The position numbers and the translations under genes were made by a program. The notes below the pieces were generated by a model, which made no database searches, was not told the origin of the DNA, and was given only the letters and a program-made list of their open reading frames with translations. Source: Fodinisporobacter ferrooxydans (lineage in GTDB: Bacteria > Bacillota > Bacilli > Tumebacillales > MYW30-H2). Taken from it: 64,000 bases of DNA. The stretch is from positions 4,729,501-4,793,500 of the forward strand of contig NZ_CP089291.1 of the NCBI RefSeq assembly GCF_022818495.1, in the 5' to 3' direction. Positions 57,264 through 64,000 of this stretch are shown one piece after another (the first letter of the stretch is position 1; every line of letters begins with the position of its first letter).

Positions 57264-57644
57264 ATGTCTGGAAATTTACTTGGTAAAAAAGTAATTATCA
57301 TGAATGATTCTTTTGAGCAATCTCTTCCTATCGGTCAATATGCCTATGTCATTGCCAGAATTCGCGATACAGATAGTGTGTTCGATTATGTGATTCGGGT
57401 TCCAAAAGAAAATCGGCAATTTTACGTCCCTGCGCAAGATATAGAACTAGAAGAAACTGTTATTCAAACGATGATTCAAGAAGTCGAAAAACAAGCTTCG
57501 ATTGATTACGCATTAGCGACAGGAAATAAGGAATTGTTTGAACAGCTTGTCGGGGGACCAAAGCAGCCTGAGGAAACAAAGTCATCCGTCGATTCATCCA
57601 AAGAAGATTTTCTAAGAAAAATTCGTTTAAATGCTTATATTTAA
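57264..57644 (+). CDS. IDEAL-domain protein
   Basis: 126 residues. N-terminal beta-rich part (LLGKKVIIMNDSFEQSLP) and a C-terminal IDEAL motif, IDYALATGNKELFEQLV, typical of short regulatory proteins of Bacillales such as YpiB. TTGGTGATAT precedes the ATG. The IDEAL segment binds a partner protein in known cases; here the partner is unknown. Confidence 0.8.
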   Translation: MSGNLLGKKVIIMNDSFEQSLPIGQYAYVIARIRDTDSVFDYVIRVPKENRQFYVPAQDIELEETVIQTMIQEVEKQASIDYALATGNKELFEQLVGGPKQPEETKSSVDSSKEDFLRKIRLNAYI

Positions 57645-57654
57645 AAAATCTTTT

Positions 57655-57688
57655 AAAAAAGCCGAAGTATTCAACTTCGGCTTTTTTG
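57655..57688. terminator. Terminator after the IDEAL gene
   Basis: AAAAAAGCCGAAGT and ACTTCGGCTTTTTT make a stem with T-runs on both sides. Confidence 0.9.
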
Positions 57689-57745
57689 TACTATCGGAAA
57701 GTATAAATTTTTAAAGGTGATAGTATAAGGGCAACCTTCTTATAT

Positions 57746-58849
57746 TTATCCATGTGCACGTTGGAACTCGATCATGAAGTCCCGCAATGCCTGGCATGCT
57801 TCCACTGGAACCGCATTATATGCGGAAGCCCGGCAGCCGCCGACAGAGCGGTGTCCATTCAATCCCACAAATCCTTGCGCTTTTGCCTGACTCAGGAATT
57901 CTTTCTCCAATGCTTCCGATGGCAAACGGAACGTAATATTCATCAGCGAACGGCTCATTTTATCCGAAACATGACCTGTATAAAAGCCGTTGCTCTCATC
58001 AATTGCATTGTAAATCAACTGGGCTTTTTCCTGATTTCGCGCTTCGACTGCTTGGACACCGCCCAATTGTTGCACCCATTTGAGTACCAAGCCCAGCATA
58101 TAGATACCGAATGTCGGCGGTGTGTTGTAAAGGGAGTTATTTTTATTATGAATATCGTACCGCAACATCGTAGGAATATCCGTTCTCGCTTTCTCGATCA
58201 AATCAGATCGGAGAATCACAACCGTAACGCCGGAAGGACCGAGATTCTTCTGTGCTCCGGCATAAATCATCCCGAACTTGCTTACATCGACCGGGCGTGA
58301 CAAAATATCGCTGGACATATCCGCGATCAATGGGATCTCGCCTGTATCGGGATATTCCGCCCACTCAGAACCATAAATCGTATTATTTGACGTAATATGC
58401 AAATAGGCGCTTCCCTGTTCCAGCTTCAACTCATCCAAACCAGGGATTCTGCGATAACTTTCTTCTTTTGTAGATGCTGCCACATATGTTTCCTGCTTTA
58501 AAATGGTTGCCTCTTTCAGTGCTTTCTCTGACCAGGAACCTGTTAACACATAACCGGCCCGCATTCCTTCCTGCAAGAAATTCATCGGGATCATGCTAAA
58601 TTGCAAACTTGCCCCGCCTTGTAAAAATAGCACTTGATACCCATCGGGGATTTGCAACAGTTCCTTTAACAATTCGATCGCTTCATTATGTACGCCTTCA
58701 TATAGAGCGCTGCGATGGCTTAATTCCATGACTGACATGCCGGATTCGCGAAAATTCACAAGTTCTTTTTGCGCTTTTTCCAGAACCGGCAATGGCAATG
58801 CAGACGGACCTGCATTAAAATTCCAAGCGCGTGTCATTGTTTGATTCAT
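57746..58849 (-). CDS. serC: Phosphoserine aminotransferase
   Basis: 367 residues. WNFNAGPSALPLPVLEKA at the N-terminus, the PLP lysine within YAGAQKNLGPSGV and SVGGCRASAYNAVPVEACQ at the C-terminus. It makes phosphoserine from 3-phosphohydroxypyruvate in serine synthesis. serA is not adjacent. A second ATG (58837) is an alternative start. Confidence 0.96.
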   Translation of the reverse strand: MNQTMTRAWNFNAGPSALPLPVLEKAQKELVNFRESGMSVMELSHRSALYEGVHNEAIELLKELLQIPDGYQVLFLQGGASLQFSMIPMNFLQEGMRAGYVLTGSWSEKALKEATILKQETYVAASTKEESYRRIPGLDELKLEQGSAYLHITSNNTIYGSEWAEYPDTGEIPLIADMSSDILSRPVDVSKFGMIYAGAQKNLGPSGVTVVILRSDLIEKARTDIPTMLRYDIHNKNNSLYNTPPTFGIYMLGLVLKWVQQLGGVQAVEARNQEKAQLIYNAIDESNGFYTGHVSDKMSRSLMNITFRLPSEALEKEFLSQAKAQGFVGLNGHRSVGGCRASAYNAVPVEACQALRDFMIEFQRAHG

Positions 58850-59019
58850 ACGTTGGTTTCACTCCATTTCGGGATTTCTCTATATCCGAATTTCACATAC
58901 TTAATGTTACATCGAAAATCCTCAATTAGGAAGTCTGAATTCCTGATATTCGTAGAAATTTATCAGTGAATGTTCAACTCATGGAGTAAAACTCCACTGA
59001 TTCAAGTTTTGCTTTATGG

Positions 59020-59025
59020 TATAAT
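59020..59025 (+). promoter_or_regulatory. -10 element upstream of purU
   Basis: TATAAT 42 bases before the purU start; the -35 is not convincing. Confidence 0.4.
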
Positions 59026-59066
59026 TTACTGTATGTTTGTATGTATGTAGAAAGTGGAGGAAATCG

Positions 59067-60017
59067 ATGATCGTTTCAAATACACACACACATGTTTCAA
59101 ATGTTCCCGCCAAAGAACGAGCACATTCCCGGACATATTCATTCGTGCACGGGAATCATCAAGCGAATCGAGCCCGTCTTTTGATTTCGTGTCCTGACCA
59201 ACCGGGCATTGTTGCACATGTTTCTCAATTTTTATATGAACAAGGAGCGAATATCGTCCATTCCAATCAATACTCCACGGATCCGGAGAGCGGATTGTTT
59301 TTTATGCGGGTGGAATTTGATATTCCCGACCTGGATACACATAAAAATACATTACACAATCAGTTTCAGCCAATCGCCGAGAAATTTGCGATGGACTGGA
59401 AACTATCGTTGGCCAATCAGCGAAAACGTATGGCGATTTTTGTCTCAAAAGAAGAACATTGTCTGCGCGAATTGCTTTGGCAGTGGCAAAATGGCGATTT
59501 ATACGCGGAAATCCCTGTAATTATCAGCAATCATCCAATTGCCAAAAAGACGGTCGAATCGTTAGGCGTCCCATTTTTTCATATTCCCGTTACTCGTGAT
59601 ACGAAAGCGGAGGCAGAACGTCAACAACTGAAAATTCTCGAGCAATATCAAGTAGACTTTGTAGTACTTGCCCGTTATATGCAAATCCTGTCGTCCAATT
59701 TCAACCAGATTTACAAGAACCAAATTATCAACATACACCATTCCTTCTTGCCTGCATTTATCGGCAGCAATCCATATGCGCGGGCATATGAACGGGGTGT
59801 GAAACTCATTGGGGCAACCGCCCATTATGTAACAGAAAATTTGGATGAAGGCCCGATTATTGAACAAGATGTGCAGCGCGTCACACATCAGTATGACATT
59901 GAAGAATTAAAGCGAATTGGCGCCCAGATTGAGCGTACCGTTCTGGCCCGGGCGGTTTCCTGGCATTTGGAAGACCGGATTCTCATCCATCAAAACAAGA
60001 CGATCGTATTTGAGTAA
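59067..60017 (+). CDS. purU: Formyltetrahydrofolate deformylase
   Basis: 316 residues from ATG 59067 (GTGGAGG ahead). N-terminal ACT domain (LLISCPDQPGIVAHVSQFLY) then the hydrolase domain with INIHHSFLPAFIGSNPYARA and ATAHYVTENLDEGPII, including the catalytic His and Asp. It releases formate from 10-formyl-THF, balancing one-carbon units; methionine and glycine regulate the enzyme in Escherichia coli. Confidence 0.95.
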   Translation: MIVSNTHTHVSNVPAKERAHSRTYSFVHGNHQANRARLLISCPDQPGIVAHVSQFLYEQGANIVHSNQYSTDPESGLFFMRVEFDIPDLDTHKNTLHNQFQPIAEKFAMDWKLSLANQRKRMAIFVSKEEHCLRELLWQWQNGDLYAEIPVIISNHPIAKKTVESLGVPFFHIPVTRDTKAEAERQQLKILEQYQVDFVVLARYMQILSSNFNQIYKNQIINIHHSFLPAFIGSNPYARAYERGVKLIGATAHYVTENLDEGPIIEQDVQRVTHQYDIEELKRIGAQIERTVLARAVSWHLEDRILIHQNKTIVFE

Positions 60018-60020
60018 TGA

Positions 60021-60062
60021 AAAAGACAAGGGGCGCTCAAGAGCAAATCCCTTGTCTTTTCT
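60021..60062 (+). terminator. Terminator of purU
   Basis: AAAAGACAAGGG pairs with CCCTTGTCTTTT. Confidence 0.85.
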
Positions 60063-60154
60063 TGTGCTGCTTGGTTGTGTTTTTTTGCTCATTTTTGCTT
60101 TTTCGGAATCGTTCATTTTCGATATTGTTGCATCTTGAATCTTTCATGCCTGAA

Positions 60155-60715
60155 TTAGAACATGCGTTTGACAGCTGTAATGTGTTTGCTCCAGTAACGG
60201 CCGGGAGCGATTGACAAATAACCGACTTTCTTCAGGCCGCCGCCTTCTTGGATGACTTGATTATTACCCGCATAGATGCCGACATGTGCTCCATGATCGA
60301 AAATCAGCAGATCGCCAACCTTCATTTGACTGCGCGCTACCGGTGTCCCGATGCTTCTCGCTTGCGTACGGCTTGCACCGCTCATGCGGTAGCCAAGTGC
60401 ATGATGATACACATATGCAGTATAATTTGAACAATCAAAGCCATATTGACCGCGATCTTCATTGTGTCCCCAGATATATGGAGTTCCCATCTTGCTGCGG
60501 GCTACTTCCAGAACTGCCGCTGCTTTTGCCTGTTCGCTCGCATGAATTCCGGCAACCGGTCGAATCGAAGAGTCCAACGATACGCCAGGCGGCAAACGGA
60601 AAGCTTGTCCTTGACTCATGGCTGTCCCATTCGTGGCAGCAAAGGCTGGAAGTGAGGTTCCCAAACTCATTCCGATCATTCCCAAACACGCAACACTTGC
60701 AATCAACTTTTTCAT
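60155..60715 (-). CDS. Secreted NlpC/P60 peptidoglycan endopeptidase
   Basis: 186 residues from ATG 60715 (AAGGGAGCG ahead). Signal peptide LIASVACLGMIGMSLGTSLP ending AFA, then the NlpC/P60 domain with YGFDCSNYTAYVYHHALG (catalytic cysteine), HGAHVGIYAGNNQVIQ (histidine). It cuts peptide cross-links in the wall. A ydaO riboswitch lies in its leader, so expression follows c-di-AMP. Confidence 0.93.
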   Translation of the reverse strand: MKKLIASVACLGMIGMSLGTSLPAFAATNGTAMSQGQAFRLPPGVSLDSSIRPVAGIHASEQAKAAAVLEVARSKMGTPYIWGHNEDRGQYGFDCSNYTAYVYHHALGYRMSGASRTQARSIGTPVARSQMKVGDLLIFDHGAHVGIYAGNNQVIQEGGGLKKVGYLSIAPGRYWSKHITAVKRMF

Positions 60716-60733
60716 TTTTACACGCTCCCTTTT

Positions 60734-60912
60734 ACCTTCGAGGTTAGTTGTCGGGTTCGGATGATGGACCACCCTACGCGAATGTTTGCGATTCACCCCA
60801 AAGCCGCTTCATTGAGTTTCGTTTCGTATTTCTCTCTGAATAGCGACAGATCTTACATCCCCCGTACCAAGCGAACCATGTTCGCCCAGATTCGGCATGA
60901 ACCTACCTTACC
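60734..60912 (-). promoter_or_regulatory. ydaO-type c-di-AMP riboswitch
   Basis: On the minus strand the conserved blocks appear in order: TGCCGAATCTGGG, GGTACGGGGGA, CTTTGGGGTGAATCGCA, GCGTAGGGTGGTC, then ATCCGAACCCGACAACTAAC and CTCGAAGG. This matches the ydaO class, which often precedes wall hydrolase and potassium transporter genes and turns expression off when c-di-AMP is high. The final blocks end about 20 bases before the NlpC/P60 start codon. Confidence 0.9.
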
Positions 60913-61030
60913 ATATGGAATTGCCCATTAAAACCCTCAATCATTGGTTTCCATACACGTTTGTGGAAGCACAGGCAATTCACTGGAATCAAATTTCACG
61001 TAATTTTGGTTTGGGAAATAAATTTTGGGC

Positions 61031-61075
61031 ACAAAAAAGGAAGCTGCAACCAAAATGCTTTTGTTGCAACTTCCT
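61031..61075 (-). terminator. Terminator of the ccdC gene
   Basis: AGGAAGTTGCAAC and GTTGCAGCTTCCT pair, followed on the minus strand by TTTTTTG. Confidence 0.85.
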
Positions 61076-61138
61076 GATTTTCACCTGTATACTGTTTTCA
61101 AAAAGGAATTGTTTGCCACAAGTTGTTACAGCAACCTG

Positions 61139-61636
61139 TTACAACATGGTTTTGGGAACTTGCTGAAGCAACGCCCGATAGCGTACATACATCACATACC
61201 GCCAAGGAACAATCATCGCAAATGCAAGAATAAAAAATGCCCCGCCTGTTTGCGGCAATGAAATATACTGTTCAACATAATTGTGCAGTCCAATGCGCAA
61301 AGCAAGCAAAAACAAAAGGATCAAAGGAAAGCCTTTTGAACGTTTCAGATATATATTGCCGTTCAGATATTCAAATTTGGATGTTGCAATTAACGGAAGC
61401 GAAAAAATGCCCCCGACGACGACCGCAATGAAAACATACAGCCATGGAAGGCGCGTTTCAGGTGCAAGAAACATGAAAAACCCGGTACTCATACCGATGG
61501 GCGGCATCAGAATCTTTGTCAGTGAAGTCGGTTTTTTACTCGCTTTCATGCGCACAACGATTACAAGCAAAGCCATGCAAACGGCAACAATGGTAGAAAT
61601 GAATTGAATGTTTGGAATTCCTGCGTTTACTGACAT
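61139..61636 (-). CDS. ccdC: CcdC-family membrane protein
   Basis: 165 residues from ATG 61636 (GAAAGGG ahead). Five to six helices; MKASKKPTSLTKILMPPIG and MSTGFFMFLAPETRLPW are family blocks. The family was named for a role near cytochrome c biogenesis genes, though a direct function is unproven. Monocistronic here. Confidence 0.85.
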   Translation of the reverse strand: MSVNAGIPNIQFISTIVAVCMALLVIVVRMKASKKPTSLTKILMPPIGMSTGFFMFLAPETRLPWLYVFIAVVVGGIFSLPLIATSKFEYLNGNIYLKRSKGFPLILLFLLALRIGLHNYVEQYISLPQTGGAFFILAFAMIVPWRYVMYVRYRALLQQVPKTML

Positions 61637-61805
61637 ACAGTGTTCCCTTTCATATAGTGAGATAGTATTACTAGTTATTCTATATGAAACAAATGTATGA
61701 TACAAGACAGAGATGCTTCATGTTTCATTTATGCGTGTGTACAAGCGTAAAAGCTTTCAGTTAACGTTTGAATCCCTGCACATTTAGAAATATAAAAAAT
61801 CGTCC

Positions 61806-61842
61806 AAAAAGGGTGCAAGACATTGCCTGACCCTTTTTGAAC
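61806..61842 (-). terminator. Terminator of acnA
   Basis: AAAAAGGGT pairs with ACCCTTTTT downstream of the aconitase stop; T-run on the minus strand. Confidence 0.7.
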
Positions 61843-61882
61843 AGAGTGATCTGATTCGTTTTTTATACGAATCCGACTTATA

Positions 61883-64000
61883 TTATTCAGACAGGATGTT
61901 TAACAACACCATTTGCAGAATTCCACCGTAGCGGTAGTAGTCAATTTCCACTTGGCTGTCAAGACGAACGGTCGCTTGGAATTCAAATTGGGATTGATCT
62001 TCCCGAGTCACCCGTACAGTCACTGTCTGCAGTGGTTTCAAGTCGTCAGTGAGGCCTAGAATGTCAACTTTGTCAGTGCCCGTAATGCCGAGAGACTTCC
62101 AGCTGTCGCCGTTTTGGAACTGCAATGGCAGTACACCCATGCCAACCAGGTTGCTGCGATGGATCCGCTCAAAGCTTTCTGCAATCACTGCTTTCGCTCC
62201 AAGCAGGTTGGTACCTTTCGCCGCCCAGTCGCGGGAGCTGCCTGTTCCATATTCTTTGCCTGCGATAACGACTGTGGATTGACCGGCATCCTGATACCGC
62301 ATAGCCGCATCGTAAATCGAAACAACGTCCCCGGTCGGGATATGTGTCGTTACGCCGCCTTCTGTTCCAGGAGCTACCTCATTGCGAATACGGATGTTGG
62401 CAAACGTACCGCGCATCATGACTTCATGGTTCCCGCGGCGAGATCCATAGGAGTTAAAGTTGCGCGGCTCGACACCATGTTCTTGCAGGTATTTGCCTGC
62501 CGGACTGCCAGGTGCGATCGAACCAGCCGGTGAAATATGGTCTGTCGTTACAGAATCGCCAAGCAATGCCAATATATTAGCATGTTCGATCGGGTTGATC
62601 GGCTTCGCTTGACGAGCCAAATTCGTAAAGAATGGCGGTTGCTGAATATATGTGGATGTACGATCCCATTCATAAATTTCGCCTTCTGGAGTTGGCAATG
62701 CATTCCAGCGCTCATTGGACTCAAGAACATTGTTATACCGTTGTTTAAAGAGCTCCGGTGTAACTGTTGCCTGGATGGCGTCCGAAACTTCTTTTGCCGT
62801 TGGCCAGATATCGCGGAGATAGACCGGCTGGCCGTCTTTGTCATAGCCAAATGGATCATTTATCGGATCAATATCGACACGACCGGCAATTGCATATGCC
62901 ACGACAAGCGGTGGTGATGCGAGATAATTGGCACGAACAGCCGGATGGATCCGTCCTTCGAAGTTCCGGTTGCCGGAAAGGATGGATGCCACGACCATGC
63001 CGTTTTCACGGACAGCCGCTTCCACTTCCGGAATCAATGGACCGCTGTTGCCGATACAGGTGGTACAGCCATAGCCGACAACGTTGAATCCGAGTTGATC
63101 CAGGTATGGGAGTACCCCGGCGTTTTCAAGATAGTCAGTCACTACACGAGAACCAGGCCCGAGACTTGTTTTTACGTTCGGATTGCGTTTCAAACCGCGT
63201 TCCACCGCTTTTTTGGCAAGCAAGCCGGCAGCGAGCATAACGGATGGGTTGGAAGTATTGGTACAGCTTGTAATAGCGGCAATTGTCAAAGAACCGTGTT
63301 TCAAATCTGCCGTCGCGCCGTCTGCAAACTTTACTTCAACCGTTTTGTTGCTGTCTTCCGCACTGACGCCAAAGCCGCCTTCCTTGATGGACCGTGTAAG
63401 CGCTCCTTCAAATGTTTCCTTCATGTTTGTCAGTTCGATCCGATCTTGCGGGCGCTTTGGACCTGCGAGAGACGGAACGACTGTGGAAAGATCGAGTTCC
63501 ACGTAATCGGAGAATACGGGATCTGCCATTTCATCTGTACGGAATAATCCTTGCGCTTTGCAATATGCTTCCACCAATGCGATCAATTCTTCACTGCGTC
63601 CGGAATTGCGCAGATAGTTAAGAGTTTCTGCATCAACCGGGAAGAAGCCCATGGTAGCGCCGTATTCAGGAGCCATGTTGGCAATTGTCGCACGGTCGGC
63701 AAGACTGATGGAACTTAAACCGGAACCGTAGAATTCCACAAATTTCCCGACAACGCCTTTTTTCCGCAAGATGTTTGTTACCGTTAAGGCCAAGTCAGTC
63801 GCTGTCGAACCTTCCGGCAATTGTCCTGTCAATTTGAAGCCGACGACTTGCGGTGTAATGAAGTATAAAGGTTGTCCAAGCATTCCTGCTTCTGCCTCGA
63901 TCCCGCCAACACCCCAGCCAAGAACACCCAAACCGTTGATCATGGTTGTATGGGAGTCTGTACCGACCAAGGAATCCGGATATACTTCCACTTCGCTGTC
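61883..64000 (-). CDS. acnA: Aconitate hydratase, 5' part beyond the window
   Basis: The last 705 or so codons of a roughly 900-residue AcnA/IRP-type aconitase. The [4Fe-4S] cysteines stand in [11 protein letters not shown] and [14 protein letters not shown]; other active-site blocks are [34 protein letters not shown] and [14 protein letters not shown]. It converts citrate to isocitrate in the TCA cycle and can bind RNA when the cluster is lost. The frame continues open to the window edge. Confidence 0.97.
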   Translation of the reverse strand, partial: DSEVEVYPDSLVGTDSHTTMINGLGVLGWGVGGIEAEAGMLGQPLYFITPQVVGFKLTGQLPEGSTATDLALTVTNILRKKGVVGKFVEFYGSGLSSISLADRATIANMAPEYGATMGFFPVDAETLNYLRNSGRSEELIALVEAYCKAQGLFRTDEMADPVFSDYVELDLSTVVPSLAGPKRPQDRIELTNMKETFEGALTRSIKEGGFGVSAEDSNKTVEVKFADGATADLKHGSLTIAAITSCTNTSNPSVMLAAGLLAKKAVERGLKRNPNVKTSLGPGSRVVTDYLENAGVLPYLDQLGFNVVGYGCTTCIGNSGPLIPEVEAAVRENGMVVASILSGNRNFEGRIHPAVRANYLASPPLVVAYAIAGRVDIDPINDPFGYDKDGQPVYLRDIWPTAKEVSDAIQATVTPELFKQRYNNVLESNERWNALPTPEGEIYEWDRTSTYIQQPPFFTNLARQAKPINPIEHANILALLGDSVTTDHISPAGSIAPGSPAGKYLQEHGVEPRNFNSYGSRRGNHEVMMRGTFANIRIRNEVAPGTEGGVTTHIPTGDVVSIYDAAMRYQDAGQSTVVIAGKEYGTGSSRDWAAKGTNLLGAKAVIAESFERIHRSNLVGMGVLPLQFQNGDSWKSLGITGTDKVDILGLTDDLKPLQTVTVRVTREDQSQFEFQATVRLDSQVEIDYYRYGGILQMVLLNILSE

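Overview
The window reads as chromosomal DNA of an endospore-forming, AT-rich Firmicute (Bacillales; an Alicyclobacillaceae/Effusibacillus-like origin is inference). Signs are the GerB-type germination permease, YjzC and IDEAL-domain proteins, KimA-type transporters, a c-di-AMP (ydaO) riboswitch, cre-like sites, strong AGGAGG ribosome binding sites and CcdC, CimA, SerC and PurU of Bacillus type. No rRNA or tRNA gene was seen.

Layout. 1-2.2 kb: a yyaL gene cut at its 5' end by an unidentified non-coding block, then a small ORF and a retropepsin-like protease gene that looks frameshifted. 2.2-17.7 kb (minus strand): a carbohydrate/uronate cluster read from right to left: YesM/YesN-type two-component system, lipoprotein binding protein with two cre-like sites, ABC ATPase and two permeases, UxuA, UxuB, KdgK, two Gfo/Idh/MocA oxidoreductases and a GH31 glycosidase. 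Together these import a uronate or glycoside, cleave it and deliver 2-keto-3-deoxygluconate phosphate. 18.1-20.3 kb: macrolide-type glycosyltransferase, SRPBCC protein and ArsR regulator.

20.5-36.1 kb is the exceptional part, a type I CRISPR-Cas locus on the minus strand. From upstream to downstream it holds a chimeric etfB/cas4 relic, an AddB-like nuclease, an AddA-like helicase-nuclease, cas6, a short non-coding interval, cas3 (helicase first, HD last), cas8-like, cas7, cas5, a Fic gene and a nine-repeat CRISPR array with a broken tenth repeat. cas1, cas2 and an intact cas4 are absent. The cas6-cas3 interval contains what looks like a CRISPR-guarding toxin-antitoxin (CreTA-like) unit: a promoter, a 19-codon hydrophobic ORF with a strong ribosome binding site, a hairpin, and a mini-CRISPR of two degenerate repeats. 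Its pseudo-spacer matches the -10 region of that promoter at 17 of its first 20 positions, next to a CCT. A further degenerate repeat lies in the leader of cas6. The ribosome binding site of the AddB-like gene lies inside the cas4 tail codons, which argues that the AddAB-like pair belonged to the CRISPR operon.

36.2-64 kb is ordinary chromosome: chemotaxis receptor, orphan GerB permease, glycosyltransferase, citramalate synthase, MFS transporter, Ogt, quinone oxidoreductase, CbiX/SirB chelatase, cold-shock protein, rpsF-rpsR without ssb, M32 carboxypeptidase, phosphodiester glycosidase, YjzC, two tandem KimA-like transporters, an IDEAL protein, SerC, PurU, an NlpC/P60 hydrolase behind a ydaO riboswitch, CcdC and the 3' part of aconitase. 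A short inverted-repeat element sharing the core GTTCAAAAAG occurs at three places (7.2, 40.3 and 46.1 kb).
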